From Helicobacter pylori (GTDB lineage: Bacteria; Campylobacterota; Campylobacteria; Campylobacterales; Helicobacteraceae): 64,000 bases of DNA. The notes beneath the pieces are model-generated. The model ran no database searches. It was not told where the DNA came from and saw only the letters and a list, made by a program, of their open reading frames with translations. Positions 48,354 to 59,176 of the stretch are shown one piece after another (the stretch's first letter is position 1; each line of letters opens with the position of its first letter). Both the position numbers and the translations under genes were made by a program. The stretch is taken from contig CP032039.1 of assembly GCA_008032935.1 (NCBI GenBank), positions 1,178,001 through 1,242,000 on the forward strand, written 5' to 3'.

Positions 48354-48875
48354 TTAGCCTTGATAGGATTTTATGGCTTTTTCTAAAACCTTAATCGCAC
48401 TCTCTTTGTTTTCAAACCCCTTGACTTTCACCCATTTATTAGGCTCTAAATCTTTGTAAGTTTCAAAAAAATGCTTGATTTTATCTAAAGTGTGTTTGGA
48501 TAAATCATCAATATCTTTGACATAGGAATGCGTGGGATCGATCTTATCTATGGGTAGAGCGAGTAATTTTTCATCCATTCCGCTTTCATCTTCCATGTTC
48601 AAAACCCCAACCAAGCGCGCTTTCACTACGCTTCCGGCTTGAAAAGCCACATCGCTTAAAACCAGTGCATCTACAGGGTCGCCATCAGATCCTAAAGTGT
48701 TAGGCACAAAGCCGTAATTCGCAGGGTAATTTTGCGCCCCATAAAGCACCCTATCCACCATTAAAGCCCCGCTTTCTTTATTCAGTTCATACTTGATATT
48801 AGAATGCTTGGATATTTCAATCACCACGCACAAAGAATCAGCGTCATGGCTCACTTCTAATTGGTCTAAATTCAT
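48354..48875 (-). CDS. ppa: Inorganic pyrophosphatase
   Basis: Hydrolyses pyrophosphate. 173 residues; the family signature DGDPVDALVLSD (metal-binding Asp), VDRVLYGAQNYPANYGFVP upstream, and EDESGMDEKLLALP. RBS AAAGGAGATTGCA. It follows the two glycosyltransferase copies on the same strand by 53 bases. Confidence 0.97.
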   Translation of the reverse strand: MNLDQLEVSHDADSLCVVIEISKHSNIKYELNKESGALMVDRVLYGAQNYPANYGFVPNTLGSDGDPVDALVLSDVAFQAGSVVKARLVGVLNMEDESGMDEKLLALPIDKIDPTHSYVKDIDDLSKHTLDKIKHFFETYKDLEPNKWVKVKGFENKESAIKVLEKAIKSYQG

Positions 48876-48928
48876 TGCAATCTCCTTTGAAATAAAAAAG
48901 ACTTATTCTAACATAAAGCCCGCTCTTT

Positions 48929-50181
48929 TTAAACCCCTTTAGGGGTTTTTAAAGGAGCGTATTGTTTGCTGTATTTGTGAAACGCCCTCAAGCACTTTTT
49001 GGTGTTTAATTGATGATAAAAAAGATTATCAAAATAGGATTTTCTAGGGGGTTTTAATGAAATGTCAGGCTTTTTCGCATTTTGAATGGTGCTATTGAAA
49101 GCATGCTTGTTTAAAGAAACAGGGCAAGGCAAATAGGTAAAATTCGCAACATTATGGTAAGTGGGGTTATTCATAAACATATCCACCGGCTCTATGATTT
49201 TAAAACGCTCCGTAGCCTCTATAAAAGTTTTAGCACCCTTAGGCGTGAGGTAGTAGCCTGACGTAGTAGCCACATACACGCTGGTGAGGTAAAAATGCTC
49301 TAAAAATAGCGCTTCTTTTTCATTATCAGCACGAGATTCCCAAAAAGTCTCTTTGATGTTTGTTTCTTTTGCCAGTAAGGATTCGTATTTTCCCATGAGT
49401 TCGTCGTATTTTTCCGCAATATTCTTATTGAGATCATCGTATTTTTTGGTGAGTTCATCGTATTTTCCTACGATATTCTTATACACTTCTGTCCGAGCTA
49501 AAATACTTCCAATAAAGCGGTTGAGTTTTCTTTTAATTTTTTTAAAAACCACTTGGTTAAAAGAGATTTTTTGGGGCGCTATTTTGCAAGGCTCATATAG
49601 TTCTTTAGGGTCTTGTTGCGTTTCAATAATACAATCTTGTTGCGCATCTTGTGTGGGATTGGGGGGGGGGGGGTAACTTCATAATTTTCAATAGGCGTTT
49701 CTTCAATAGACGCTTCAGCCTCTTCAGCCTCTGTATAGATAGGGAGAGAGTACAAATTGGTTTTATGGCCTCCCCAATAATGCCCATAGAGTCTCACAAA
49801 ATCAAAAGGGCTTTTCAAGCAATCTTCTAAGGCTTGCATGAAATTAGACTCTAAGGCTACATCATCTTCTAAAATAACGACCGGTTGGTTTAATTTGACG
49901 CATTCTTTCCACAAAAGATAATGGCTTAAATAGCACCCAAATTCTTGGGGCAATAATTCCTTATAGCAATAATCAGAATGGAACCAATCGGATTTTAACA
50001 TGCTTTGCGCGTCATAAAGCTCTTGAACGAGTTTTTCAAAATCTTGGTGTTTGGGGCTAATAGCGTCAAAGATTTGAAAAACACAACGGCCTTTAAACTT
50101 TTCATTGGATTCTAAAACGAGTTTTTCAGTATCCAAACGCCTTTGACTTTCTTTTAAAGAAATGATATAAACTTGCGTCAA
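48929..50181 (-). CDS. Family-25 LPS glycosyltransferase, copy 1, phase-variable (C13, out of frame)
   Basis: Start TTG 50181 (AGGAG 5 bases upstream): VYIISLKESQRRLDTEKL, FDAISPKHQDFEKLV, LLPQEFGCYLSHYLLW, and VVILEDDVALES (EDD metal motif). After NYEVTP the frame enters a C13 tract (49661-49673) and stops at 49579. In the +1 frame the protein continues NPTQDAQQDCIIETQQDPKE through VVFKKIKRKLNRFIGS to KTPKGV, so C14 or C11 would give a 417-residue enzyme. The C-terminal half has KYDELT-type coiled repeats and YYLTPKGAKTFIEATERFKIIEPVD, typical of the second half of GT25. The OFF state may reflect homopolymer under-calling. HP0619 equivalent. Confidence 0.85.
49661..49673 (-). repeat. Poly-C13 switch in glycosyltransferase copy 1
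   Basis: Thirteen G on the plus strand (C on the coding strand) within the NYEVTPPPP coding stretch. By frame, 11 or 14 C is ON and 13 is OFF. Confidence 0.9.
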
Positions 50182-50236
50182 ATGAACTCCTAAATATGTC
50201 ATTCCATGAATTATTCTAACATAAAGCCCGCTCTTT

Positions 50237-51528
50237 TTAAACCTCTTTAGGGGTTTTTAAAGGAGCGTATCGTCTGCTGTATTTGTGAAAGGCTTTTAAG
50301 CACTTTCTAGTGTTTAATTGATCATAAAGAAGATTATCCAAGTAAGACTTTTTAGGGCCGCTCAATGAAATGTCGGATTTTTTTAGATTTTGGATGGTGC
50401 TGATTTTGCAATGCTTGTTCAAAGAAACAGGCAAAGGCAAGTAAGTAAGAGTAGCGACATCATGGTAAGTGGGGTTGTTTATGAACATATCCACCGGCTC
50501 TATGATTTTAAAACGCTCCGTGGCTTCTATAAAAGTTTTAGCTCCCTTAGGCGTGATATAGTAGCCTGCCGTAGAAGCCACATACACGCTAGTGAGGTAA
50601 AAATGCTCTAAAAATAAGGCTTCTTTTTCACTATCAGCACGCCTTTCCCAAAAGGTCTCTTTGATGTTTGCCTCTTTTGCCAATAAGGATTCGTATTTTC
50701 CTGTGAGTTCATCGTATTTTCCTGTGAGTTCATCGTATTTTCCTGTGAGTTCATCGTATTTTCCTGTGAGTTCATCGTATTTTCCTACGATATTCTTATA
50801 CACTTCTGTCCGAGCTAAAATACTTCCAATAAAGCGGTTGAGTTTTCTTTTAATTTTTTTAAAAACCACTTGGTTAAAAGAGATTTTTTGGGGCGCTATT
50901 TTGCAAGGCTCATATAGTTCTTTAGGGTCTTGTTGCGTTTCAATAATACAATCTTGTTGCGCATCTTGTGTGGGATTGGGGGGGGGGGGGTAACTTCATA
51001 ATTTTCAATAGGCGTTTCAGCCTCTTCAGCCTTTGCATGATCTTCAATGGGTGTCTCTCCCACAGATTCTACAGCATCTCTCTCTAGGGGGAGCGTGTGC
51101 AAATTGGTTTTATGAAAATTCCAATACCACCCAAAAAGCTTGACAAAATCAAAAGGGCTTTTCAAGCAATCTTCTAAGGCTTGCATGAAATTAGACTCTA
51201 AGGCTACATCATCTTCTAAAATAACGACCGGTTGGTTTGTTTTGACGCATTCTTTCCACAAAAGATAATGGCTTAAATAGCACCCAAATTCTTGGGGCAA
51301 TAATTCTCCACAACACCAATCAGAATGGAACCAATCGGATTTTAACATACTTGAAGAATCATAAAGCTCTTGAACGAATTTTTCAAAATCTTGATGTTTA
51401 GGGCTAATAGCGTCAAAGATTTGGAAAACACAACGGCCTTTAAATTTTTCATTGGATTCTGAAACGAGTTTTTCAGTATCCAAACGCCTTTGACTTTCTT
51501 TTAAAGAAATGATATAAACAGAAATCAC
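50237..51528 (-). CDS. Family-25 LPS glycosyltransferase, copy 2, phase-variable (C13, out of frame)
   Basis: A near-identical tandem duplicate of copy 1, shifted by 1308 bases. GTG 51528 with AAGGAGA 8 bases upstream; the N-terminal half shares LKESQRRLDTEKLV, FGCYLSHYLLW and VVILEDDVALES. A variable insert before the tract (SVGETPIEDHAKAEEAETP) differs. C13 at 50978-50990 is again out of frame; C14 or C11 would give 430 residues. The C-terminal half has five GKYDE(L/S) heptads (50700-50783 holds four 21-bp units) where copy 1 has a degenerate version, plus several substitutions (FLDN, LSGPKKSYLDN) that could alter acceptor choice. Confidence 0.85.
50700..50783 (-). repeat. Four 21-bp repeats encoding GKYDELT-type heptads
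   Basis: Four consecutive identical 21-base units (CCTGTGAGTTCATCGTATTTT on the plus strand has 21 bases; its first 20 are conserved in all four). Each encodes one heptad of the predicted coiled coil joining the two halves of glycosyltransferase copy 2. Copy 1 has only scattered degenerate units at the same place (KYDELTKKYDDLNKN), so the array expanded after duplication. Confidence 0.9.
50978..50990 (-). repeat. Poly-C13 switch in glycosyltransferase copy 2
   Basis: Thirteen G on the plus strand (C on the coding strand), the same position and length as in copy 1; 11 or 14 would be ON. Confidence 0.9.
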
Positions 51529-51553
51529 AGATCATTCTCCTTGAGAGTGCATT

Positions 51554-52129
51554 TTAATTACCGAAAGACAAGATATACTCTTGCATTTCGCCCACAATCT
51601 CTTCAATGCTCCTCTCCCCATTGATCGCTTTATACACTTTCTTATTCTTGTAAAAATTTTGGATCTCACCCAACGGATCCAAAAACACCCGCATGCGGTT
51701 ATGAAACACCTTTTCATTATCATCAGCCCCCCTAGAGCGCCCTAAAACCCTTTCTTTAGCGGTGTTTTCACTCACTTCTACTTCAATCACGCTTTTTAAG
51801 ATCACTTCGTTTTGAGCGTTCAATTCCTTATCCAAAGCTTGCATTTGTTCCACGCTCCTAGGATAGCCATCAATTAAAATGATCCCTTTACTAGAGCTTT
51901 TAATCGCTGAAAGGATCGTTTCTACCACAATTTCTAAAGGCACTAATTCGCCTTGAGAAGTGAATTTCTCAATCAATAAGCCTCGCTCAGTCTTTTTAGC
52001 GCTCTCAGCCCTGAGTAAATCCCCGGTAGAAAAATGAGCGATTGTTTCGCTGTTATTCTTAGCGATAAGCTCTGCATCAGTGGTTTTACCACTCCCTGGG
52101 GCTCCAATAATCAAAAATAGTTGTTTCAT
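51554..52129 (-). CDS. adk: Adenylate kinase
   Basis: Interconverts ATP, ADP and AMP. 191 residues, the short form without a large LID. P-loop [15 protein letters not shown]-binding STGDLLRAE, and the signature [13 protein letters not shown], then [22 protein letters not shown]. It starts 16 bases after the aspS stop and precedes the glycosyltransferase copies by 25 bases. Confidence 0.97.
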   Translation of the reverse strand: MKQLFLIIGAPGSGKTTDAELIAKNNSETIAHFSTGDLLRAESAKKTERGLLIEKFTSQGELVPLEIVVETILSAIKSSSKGIILIDGYPRSVEQMQALDKELNAQNEVILKSVIEVEVSENTAKERVLGRSRGADDNEKVFHNRMRVFLDPLGEIQNFYKNKKVYKAINGERSIEEIVGEMQEYILSFGN

Positions 52130-52145
52130 ATCGTATCCTTTTAAA

Positions 52146-53878
<1,733 letters not shown>

Positions 53879-53912
53879 GTTTTATCCCTTTAAATTAAAA
53901 CAAAAATTAAAT

Positions 53913-54854
53913 TTATGAAAGCGTTTTTTTAAGCATTTCATGGATTTCAAGAATGTTAGATTTTACCACAAAACCATCCGCTTCTAAAGATTGGGCTAAT
54001 TGGCGGTTAGAATCGCTGCTCATGGACGAATTGATAATCACAGGAATGTGTTCGGTTCTGCTATCAGCTTTAATGGTTTTTAGCACTTCAAACCCTGAAA
54101 CGTTAGGCATTTCTAAATCCGTAATGACCACGCCGACTTGTTGGTAATGTTCTTTTTCATACAAATAATCCAACAATTCCCTTCCGTTTGGAAAGGCTAA
54201 ATAACGCAATTCTAAGGTTTGAACGATTTTTTCTAGGGTTTTAAGAGCGCTTAAGGAGTCTTCAGCGATTAAAATGAGTTTTTGGCTTTGAATGGCTTCT
54301 ATGCAACGCAAAGTCAAGTCGTCTAAATCCTTCAAGCTAGGGAAAACATCGCTTATCATTTTTTCCACATCTAAGATCTGCACCACTTGTTCTCCATCAA
54401 AACGAGTGATAGCGCTAAGCTTACCTTCTTCATTAATGCCTTGTTTGTCCCCAGCACTAATCTCAGTCCAATTTTTATGGATGATCCTTTCAATTTTTAA
54501 AACCTTTAGAGCGATGGAATGGTTAGAAAAATGGCACACGATCACTAAATTATGGTCATCTTTAACGCTGCATTCTTTCAAATTGCGGCTCGGATCATTA
54601 GCGTTATAATGCAACCACCTTTTCACATCCACTAAAGGAATGGATTCGCCCCTAACGCTAAGAAACCCGAGCATCATGCCATCGCTCCCCCCAAGAATCT
54701 CTGTAACCTCCCCGTCATAATGGATAATTTCTCGGATCTTAAAAATATTCATGCCATAAAGCTGGGCGTCTTTTTCTGCATCTAATCTAAAGCACAGAAA
54801 TTGCGCTTCGTTGTTTAAGTGCAACGAAGTCGTTTTGTCAATGCCTCTTACCAC
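53913..54854 (-). CDS. cheV2: Chemotaxis coupling protein CheV2 (CheW-REC fusion)
   Basis: 313 residues. N-terminal CheW-like domain (FRLDAEKDAQLYGMNIFKIREII, SVRGESIPLVDVKRWL) and C-terminal receiver domain from about residue 190 (LILIAEDSLSALKTLEKIV, phosphoacceptor Asp in VVITDLEMPNVSGFEVL, VIINSSMSSDSN, and Lys in ADGFVVKSN). H. pylori has three CheV proteins; this locus matches CheV2 (HP0616), by location. Confidence 0.9.
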   Translation of the reverse strand: MVRGIDKTTSLHLNNEAQFLCFRLDAEKDAQLYGMNIFKIREIIHYDGEVTEILGGSDGMMLGFLSVRGESIPLVDVKRWLHYNANDPSRNLKECSVKDDHNLVIVCHFSNHSIALKVLKIERIIHKNWTEISAGDKQGINEEGKLSAITRFDGEQVVQILDVEKMISDVFPSLKDLDDLTLRCIEAIQSQKLILIAEDSLSALKTLEKIVQTLELRYLAFPNGRELLDYLYEKEHYQQVGVVITDLEMPNVSGFEVLKTIKADSRTEHIPVIINSSMSSDSNRQLAQSLEADGFVVKSNILEIHEMLKKTLS

Positions 54855-54890
54855 CTAATTTCCCCTAAAGCCCTATCAAAGATTAAATGT

Positions 54891-54896
54891 TATAAT
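54891..54896 (+). promoter_or_regulatory. Likely -10 element of ligA
   Basis: TATAAT at 54891-54896, preceded by TGT (extended -10), 36 bases upstream of the ligA ATG in the 77-base divergent spacer with cheV2. Confidence 0.6.
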
Positions 54897-54931
54897 ACTA
54901 CCCTAATTTAGTTTAAAAGGTTTTTACAAAC

Positions 54932-56902
54932 ATGATAAAAAGCCAAAAAGAATATTTAGAAAGAATTGAATATTTAAACACCCTATCGCACCATTATTAC
55001 AACCTTGATGATCCCATCGTGAGCGATGCAGTCTATGATGAACTTTATCAAGAATTAAAAGCTTATGAAGAAAAAAACCCTAATAACATTCAAGCCAATT
55101 CCCCTACCCAAAAAGTGGGGGCTACTACCCCCAATTCGTTCAATAAAAACCCCCATTTAATGCGGATGTGGAGCTTAGATGATGTGTTCAATCAAAATGA
55201 ATTGCAAGCGTGGTTGCAACGCATTTTAAAAGCCTATCCTAGCGCTTCGTTCGTGTGTTCGCCCAAACTTGATGGGGTTTCGCTCAATCTTTTGTATCAA
55301 CATGGCAAGCTAGTGAAGGCGACCACTAGGGGCAACGGCTTAGAAGGGGAATTAGTGAGCGCAAACGCTAAACACATCGCTAATATCCCCCACACTATCG
55401 CTTATAATGGAGAAATAGAAATCAGGGGCGAAGTGATCATTTCTAAAAAGGATTTTGACGCTTTAAACAAAGAGCGCTTAAACGCTAATGAACCCCTATT
55501 CGCTAACCCTAGAAACGCCGCATCAGGGAGTTTGAGGCAGCTTGATAGTAAAATCACTAAAAAGCGTAAATTGCAATTCATTCCTTGGGGCGTGGGCAAG
55601 CATTCTTTAAATTTCCTAAGCTTTAAGGAGTGTTTGGATTTTATTGTTTCGCTAGGTTTTAACGCTATTGAATACTTAAGCCTAAACAAAAACCACCAAG
55701 AAATAGAAGAAAATTACCACACCCTGATTAAAGAAAGGGAGGGCTTTTTTGCCCTTTTAGACGGCATGGTGATCGTTGTGGATGAATTGGATATTCAAAA
55801 GGAGCTAGGTTACACGCAAAAATCCCCTAAATTCGCTTGCGCTTATAAATTCCCGGCTCTAGAAAAACACACCAAAATTGTAGGAGTCATTAACCAAGTG
55901 GGGCGTAGCGGGGCAATCACGCCGGTCGCTCTTTTAGAACCTATAGAAATTGCTGGAGCTATAATTACGAAAGCGACCTTACACAATTATTCTGAAATTG
56001 AAAAAAAAAATATCATGCTCAATGATAGGGTCGTTGTCATTAGAAGCGGCGACGTGATCCCTAAAATCATCAAACCTTTAGAAACTTACAGAGACGGCTC
56101 GCAACAAAAAATCATGCGCCCCAAAGTTTGCCCTATATGTTCGCATGAGCTTTTGTGCGAAGAGATTTTTACCTATTGTCAAAACCTTAATTGCCCGGCA
56201 AGGTTGAAAGAAAGCTTGATTCATTTCGCTTCTAAGGACGCTTTAAACATTCAAGGCTTGGGCGATAAAGTCATAGAGCAACTTTTTGAAGAAAAACTCA
56301 TTGTTAACGCCCTGGATTTGTATGCTTTAAAATTAGAAGATTTAATGCGGCTAGACAAATTCAAAATCAAAAAAGCTCAAAATCTATTAGACGCTATTCA
56401 AAAGAGCAAAAACCCTCCCTTATGGCGTTTGATCAACGCTTTAGGGATTGAGCATATTGGTAAGGGAGCGAGTAAAACGCTAGCCAAATACGGCTTAAAT
56501 GTGTTAGAAAAAAGCGAAGCTGAGTTTTTAGAAATGGAAGGCTTTGGGGTGGAAATGGCGCACTCTCTAGTCAATTTTTATGCGAGCAATCAGGAATTTA
56601 TCCGATCGTTATTTGATTTATTGAACCCTAAAAACAGCGATATGGCTGAAGAAAAGCAAAAAAGCTCTTCTGTTTTCAGTGATAAAACGATTGTTTTAAC
56701 CGGCACGCTTTCTAAACCACGGCAAGAATACACTCAAATGTTAGAAAATTTAGGGGCAAAAATTGCTTCAAGCGTGAGCGCTAAAACCAATTTTTTAATC
56801 GCTGGAGAAAACCCCGGCTCAAAACTCGCTCTAGCAAAAAAACATGGCGTGAGCGTTTTGAATGAAGAAGAATTATTAAAGCGCCTTAAGGAATTGGATT
56901 AA
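54932..56902 (+). CDS. ligA: NAD+-dependent DNA ligase
   Basis: Seals nicks in replication and repair using NAD+. 656 residues, the usual H. pylori length. Ia/adenylation domains with the active-site Lys in CSPKLDGVSLNL (about residues 110-121), RGEVIISKKDF, OB fold, zinc finger CPICSHELLCEE...CQNLNCPARL, helix-hairpin-helix repeats and a C-terminal BRCT domain (TIVLTGTLSKPRQEYTQMLE, GENPGSKLALAKKHG). Frame intact. Confidence 0.98.
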   Translation: MIKSQKEYLERIEYLNTLSHHYYNLDDPIVSDAVYDELYQELKAYEEKNPNNIQANSPTQKVGATTPNSFNKNPHLMRMWSLDDVFNQNELQAWLQRILKAYPSASFVCSPKLDGVSLNLLYQHGKLVKATTRGNGLEGELVSANAKHIANIPHTIAYNGEIEIRGEVIISKKDFDALNKERLNANEPLFANPRNAASGSLRQLDSKITKKRKLQFIPWGVGKHSLNFLSFKECLDFIVSLGFNAIEYLSLNKNHQEIEENYHTLIKEREGFFALLDGMVIVVDELDIQKELGYTQKSPKFACAYKFPALEKHTKIVGVINQVGRSGAITPVALLEPIEIAGAIITKATLHNYSEIEKKNIMLNDRVVVIRSGDVIPKIIKPLETYRDGSQQKIMRPKVCPICSHELLCEEIFTYCQNLNCPARLKESLIHFASKDALNIQGLGDKVIEQLFEEKLIVNALDLYALKLEDLMRLDKFKIKKAQNLLDAIQKSKNPPLWRLINALGIEHIGKGASKTLAKYGLNVLEKSEAEFLEMEGFGVEMAHSLVNFYASNQEFIRSLFDLLNPKNSDMAEEKQKSSSVFSDKTIVLTGTLSKPRQEYTQMLENLGAKIASSVSAKTNFLIAGENPGSKLALAKKHGVSVLNEEELLKRLKELD

Positions 56903-57023
56903 AATTAAAATCAAATATCCAGTTAAATTCTAAAGAAAAATTCCAATTTTCATTCTTAATGAATTTACTCACAAAATCCTATTTTATAGTAGAATGCGAA
57001 AAATGAATATATTTTAAGGAACA

Positions 57024-57359
57024 ATGATGGAACACCATAAAGCGCACACAACCGTTCAGGCTTTACAAGCCAAACGCAAAAGGTTGCTAACCGAATTAGC
57101 CGAGTTAGAAGCAGAAATAAAAGTGGGCAATGAACGAAGGAGCAGTTTTAACATTTCGCTCTCGCCCAGTTTGTTAGCTGAAATAGAAGAAATAGAATAC
57201 GAAGAAAAAACAAGTAAAGAGCGAAGAATCAATCATAGCGTTTTACTTTCGCCCAGTTTTATGGCTAAAGTGGATGAATACATGAAAGAGAAAGGTTTTT
57301 CTAACCGCTCGCTCCTCTTTGAAAAAGCGCTGGAATTTTACATGTTAAAACACCCATAA
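57024..57359 (+). CDS. Small coiled-coil protein with ribbon-helix-helix-like C-terminus
   Basis: 111 residues. A helical N-terminus (HTTVQALQAKRKRLLTELAELEAEIK) likely forms a coiled coil. Then come two similar blocks: RSSFNISLSPSLLAEIEEIE and RINHSVLLSPSFMAKVDEYM, the second followed by KEKGFSNRSLLFEKALEFYML, which fits a ribbon-helix-helix DNA-binding fold (beta strand, helix, helix). Possible small DNA-binding regulator; HP0614 equivalent, no function known to me. ATG 57024 or 57027, preceded by TTAAGGAACA. Confidence 0.6.
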   Translation: MMEHHKAHTTVQALQAKRKRLLTELAELEAEIKVGNERRSSFNISLSPSLLAEIEEIEYEEKTSKERRINHSVLLSPSFMAKVDEYMKEKGFSNRSLLFEKALEFYMLKHP

Positions 57360-57403
57360 ACCAGTAACGGACAAAAAATGAGAGGGTATTTAGGGTTTTG
57401 AGA

Positions 57404-57568
57404 ATGGAAAATCAAAAGCTCGGTTCCTTTGGTTTTTTAAGGTTATTGATCTTTTTATTCAAAGCCTTGGCTTTGTCTATTTTTGAGAGTTTGGAATGCT
57501 TTTTAAAATCTCACTCGCTTAGAGCGTATCTATCAGTAACGCTTTTGTCTCGTTTTAATAAAGATTAG
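57404..57568 (+). CDS. Possible 54-residue hydrophobic peptide (low confidence)
   Basis: In the 301-base gap 57360-57660 an ATG at 57404 opens 54 codons to TAG 57566-57568. The protein has a hydrophobic middle (FGFLRLLIFLFKALALSIFESL) that could span the membrane, then a basic tail. GGGTTTTGAGA upstream is a weak ribosome-binding site. No recognised family; it could be chance. The rest of the gap contains TATAAT at 57612-57617, the likely promoter of the ABC genes. Confidence 0.3.
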   Translation: MENQKLGSFGFLRLLIFLFKALALSIFESLECFLKSHSLRAYLSVTLLSRFNKD

Positions 57569-57660
57569 TTAATTTTTTAGTAACACTGCACTCAATAAAA
57601 CCATCATTTAATATAATAACCCTAAATAGGATTTTAAATCATTTCTAATAAGGGGATTTT

Positions 57661-58362
57661 ATGATTTCTAACATCAGCATACACCCAAAAACCATGTTTA
57701 AAAACGCTTTAAATATACAAGATTTTTCATTTAAAAGTCATACTAGTACAGCCATTATTGGCACAAATGGTGCTGGAAAATCAACGCTTATCAACACTAT
57801 TCTAGGCATTAGATCAGACTATAATTTTAAAGCACAAAACAATAATATTCCATACCACGACAATGTTATACCACAACGCAAGCAATTGGGAGTTGTCTCT
57901 AACCTATTCAACTACCCACCTGGATTAAACGCAAACGACCTTTTTAAATTCTATCAATTTTTTCACAAAAACTGCACTCCAAATCTATTTGAAAAAAATC
58001 TTTTGAATAAAACCTACGAACACCTAAGCGATGGATAAAAACAGCGCTTAAAGATTGATTTAGCTCTTAGCCACCACCCCCAATTAATTATTATGGATGA
58101 ACCAGAAACCAGTTTAGAGCAAAACGCTCTTATAAGACTATCAAATCTCATAAGCTTGTGCAACACCCAACAACTTACAAGTATCATCGCCACTCATGAT
58201 CCTATTGTCTTAGATAGTTGCGAATGGGTATTGTTCCTTAAGAATGGCAACATTGCTCAATACAAACCTTTAAATTCTATATTAAAATCTGTAGCTAAAA
58301 CTTTTAACTTTAAAGAAAAACCAACCACAAAAGACTTATTAGCATTACTAAAGGATATTTAG
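57661..58362 (+). pseudogene. ABC transporter ATP-binding protein with internal stop
   Basis: 233 codons in one frame apart from a TAA at codon 126. Walker A GTNGAGKSTLINT, the Q-loop region, the signature region HLSDG*KQRLKID, Walker B LIIMDEPETSL, and the switch His in IIATHDPIVLD. The stop replaces the Gln codon (CAA to TAA, one transition) of the LSGGQ-type signature, so the product cannot be a full ATPase. The lesion is a substitution, unlike the homopolymer indels elsewhere, so it is probably genuine. ATG 57661 with TAAGGGGAT-like leader. HP0613 equivalent. Confidence 0.8.
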
Positions 58363-59118
58363 TGGGAGCAATTCTATCTATCCTAAAACTTGAAATCAAA
58401 TCTTATCTCACCAATACAAGCACGCTATTTTGGACTTTTATTTATCCTATTTTAATGCTCCTATTACTAATTTTTGTTTTTTCAAAAAATACCACTGAAA
58501 TTTTTTACTTTAATAACATTATAGGTCTAATGGGACTTCTTATTATTTCTAGCGCGATCTTTGGTCTCACACAAGCTATAACAAGCTTGAGAATCGCATA
58601 ATATATTCTTGTTCTACATGCTATCACCAGCAACTTTCAAACAAATAACTCTAGCATTAATCGCTTCAAGACTAATCGTTGTAATCCTATATGCTTTTAT
58701 CTTTATTGTTCTCTCTTTTTATATGCTCAATATCATCACTATTCTTAATTTTAAAGCGCTTATTTTGGGGTTTGTTAGTGTTTTTTCAAGCGCATTGTTT
58801 TGTTTTTGCTTGGCCATTTTTGTAGCTAGAATTTTTCAAAACGAACAAAGCATCTTAGGATTTTGTAATATCATCAATCTCTATGCGCTAATGTCTTGTA
58901 ATGTTTTTGTTCCTTTAGAATACTTACCTAATATTGGTCAATTATTTATCAAAACATCTATTTTTTACTACCTTAATCAACTTCTAATCAAAGCTTTTCA
59001 AGGGATTGATACTATACTGGTTTTAGCAACTTCAACATTTTTCATTATTGGTGGCATTATTTTATTTTTACTAAGCGCTAATCGCATGTTACTAACACCA
59101 AAAGAACGCATGCGTTAA
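58362..59118 (+). pseudogene. ABC-2 type permease, frameshifted
   Basis: GTG 58362 (one-base overlap with the ATPase stop) opens 79 codons with two membrane spans (NTSTLFWTFIYPILMLLLLIF and IIGLMGLLIISSAIFGLTQA) and stops at TAA 58599-58601. A second frame, +1, continues from about 58600 (NIFLFYMLSPATFKQITLAL) to 59118 with four more spans. The total of 757 bases is one more than a multiple of three. The site is not a long homopolymer, so slippage or base-calling is a weaker explanation than true decay. Pairs with the preceding ATPase; substrate unknown. Confidence 0.75.
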
Positions 59119-59131
59119 ACCCTTAGTCCCA

Positions 59132-59150
59132 CCATTAATTCGCTTAATGG
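59132..59150. terminator. Hairpin between convergent ABC and autotransporter genes
   Basis: Perfect 7-base stem CCATTAA (59132-59138) / TTAATGG (59144-59150), loop TTCGC. It has no clear T run on either strand; a second GGGG/CCCC pair follows at 59159-59170. It may act as a weak bidirectional stop. Confidence 0.35.
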
Positions 59151-59176
59151 CTCAAAAAGGGGTAAGCCCCCTACTT

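Noticed and set aside
48931..48950. AAACCCC/GGGGTTT hairpin as terminator of glycosyltransferase copy 1
   Set aside because: On the coding (minus) strand the stem is followed by A residues, not T, and it lies in the final codons of the gene; orientation does not fit.
57661..58362. TAA in the ABC ATPase as a recoded stop
   Set aside because: It replaces the signature-motif Gln by a simple transition, and the partner permease is also broken, so decay is more plausible than read-through.
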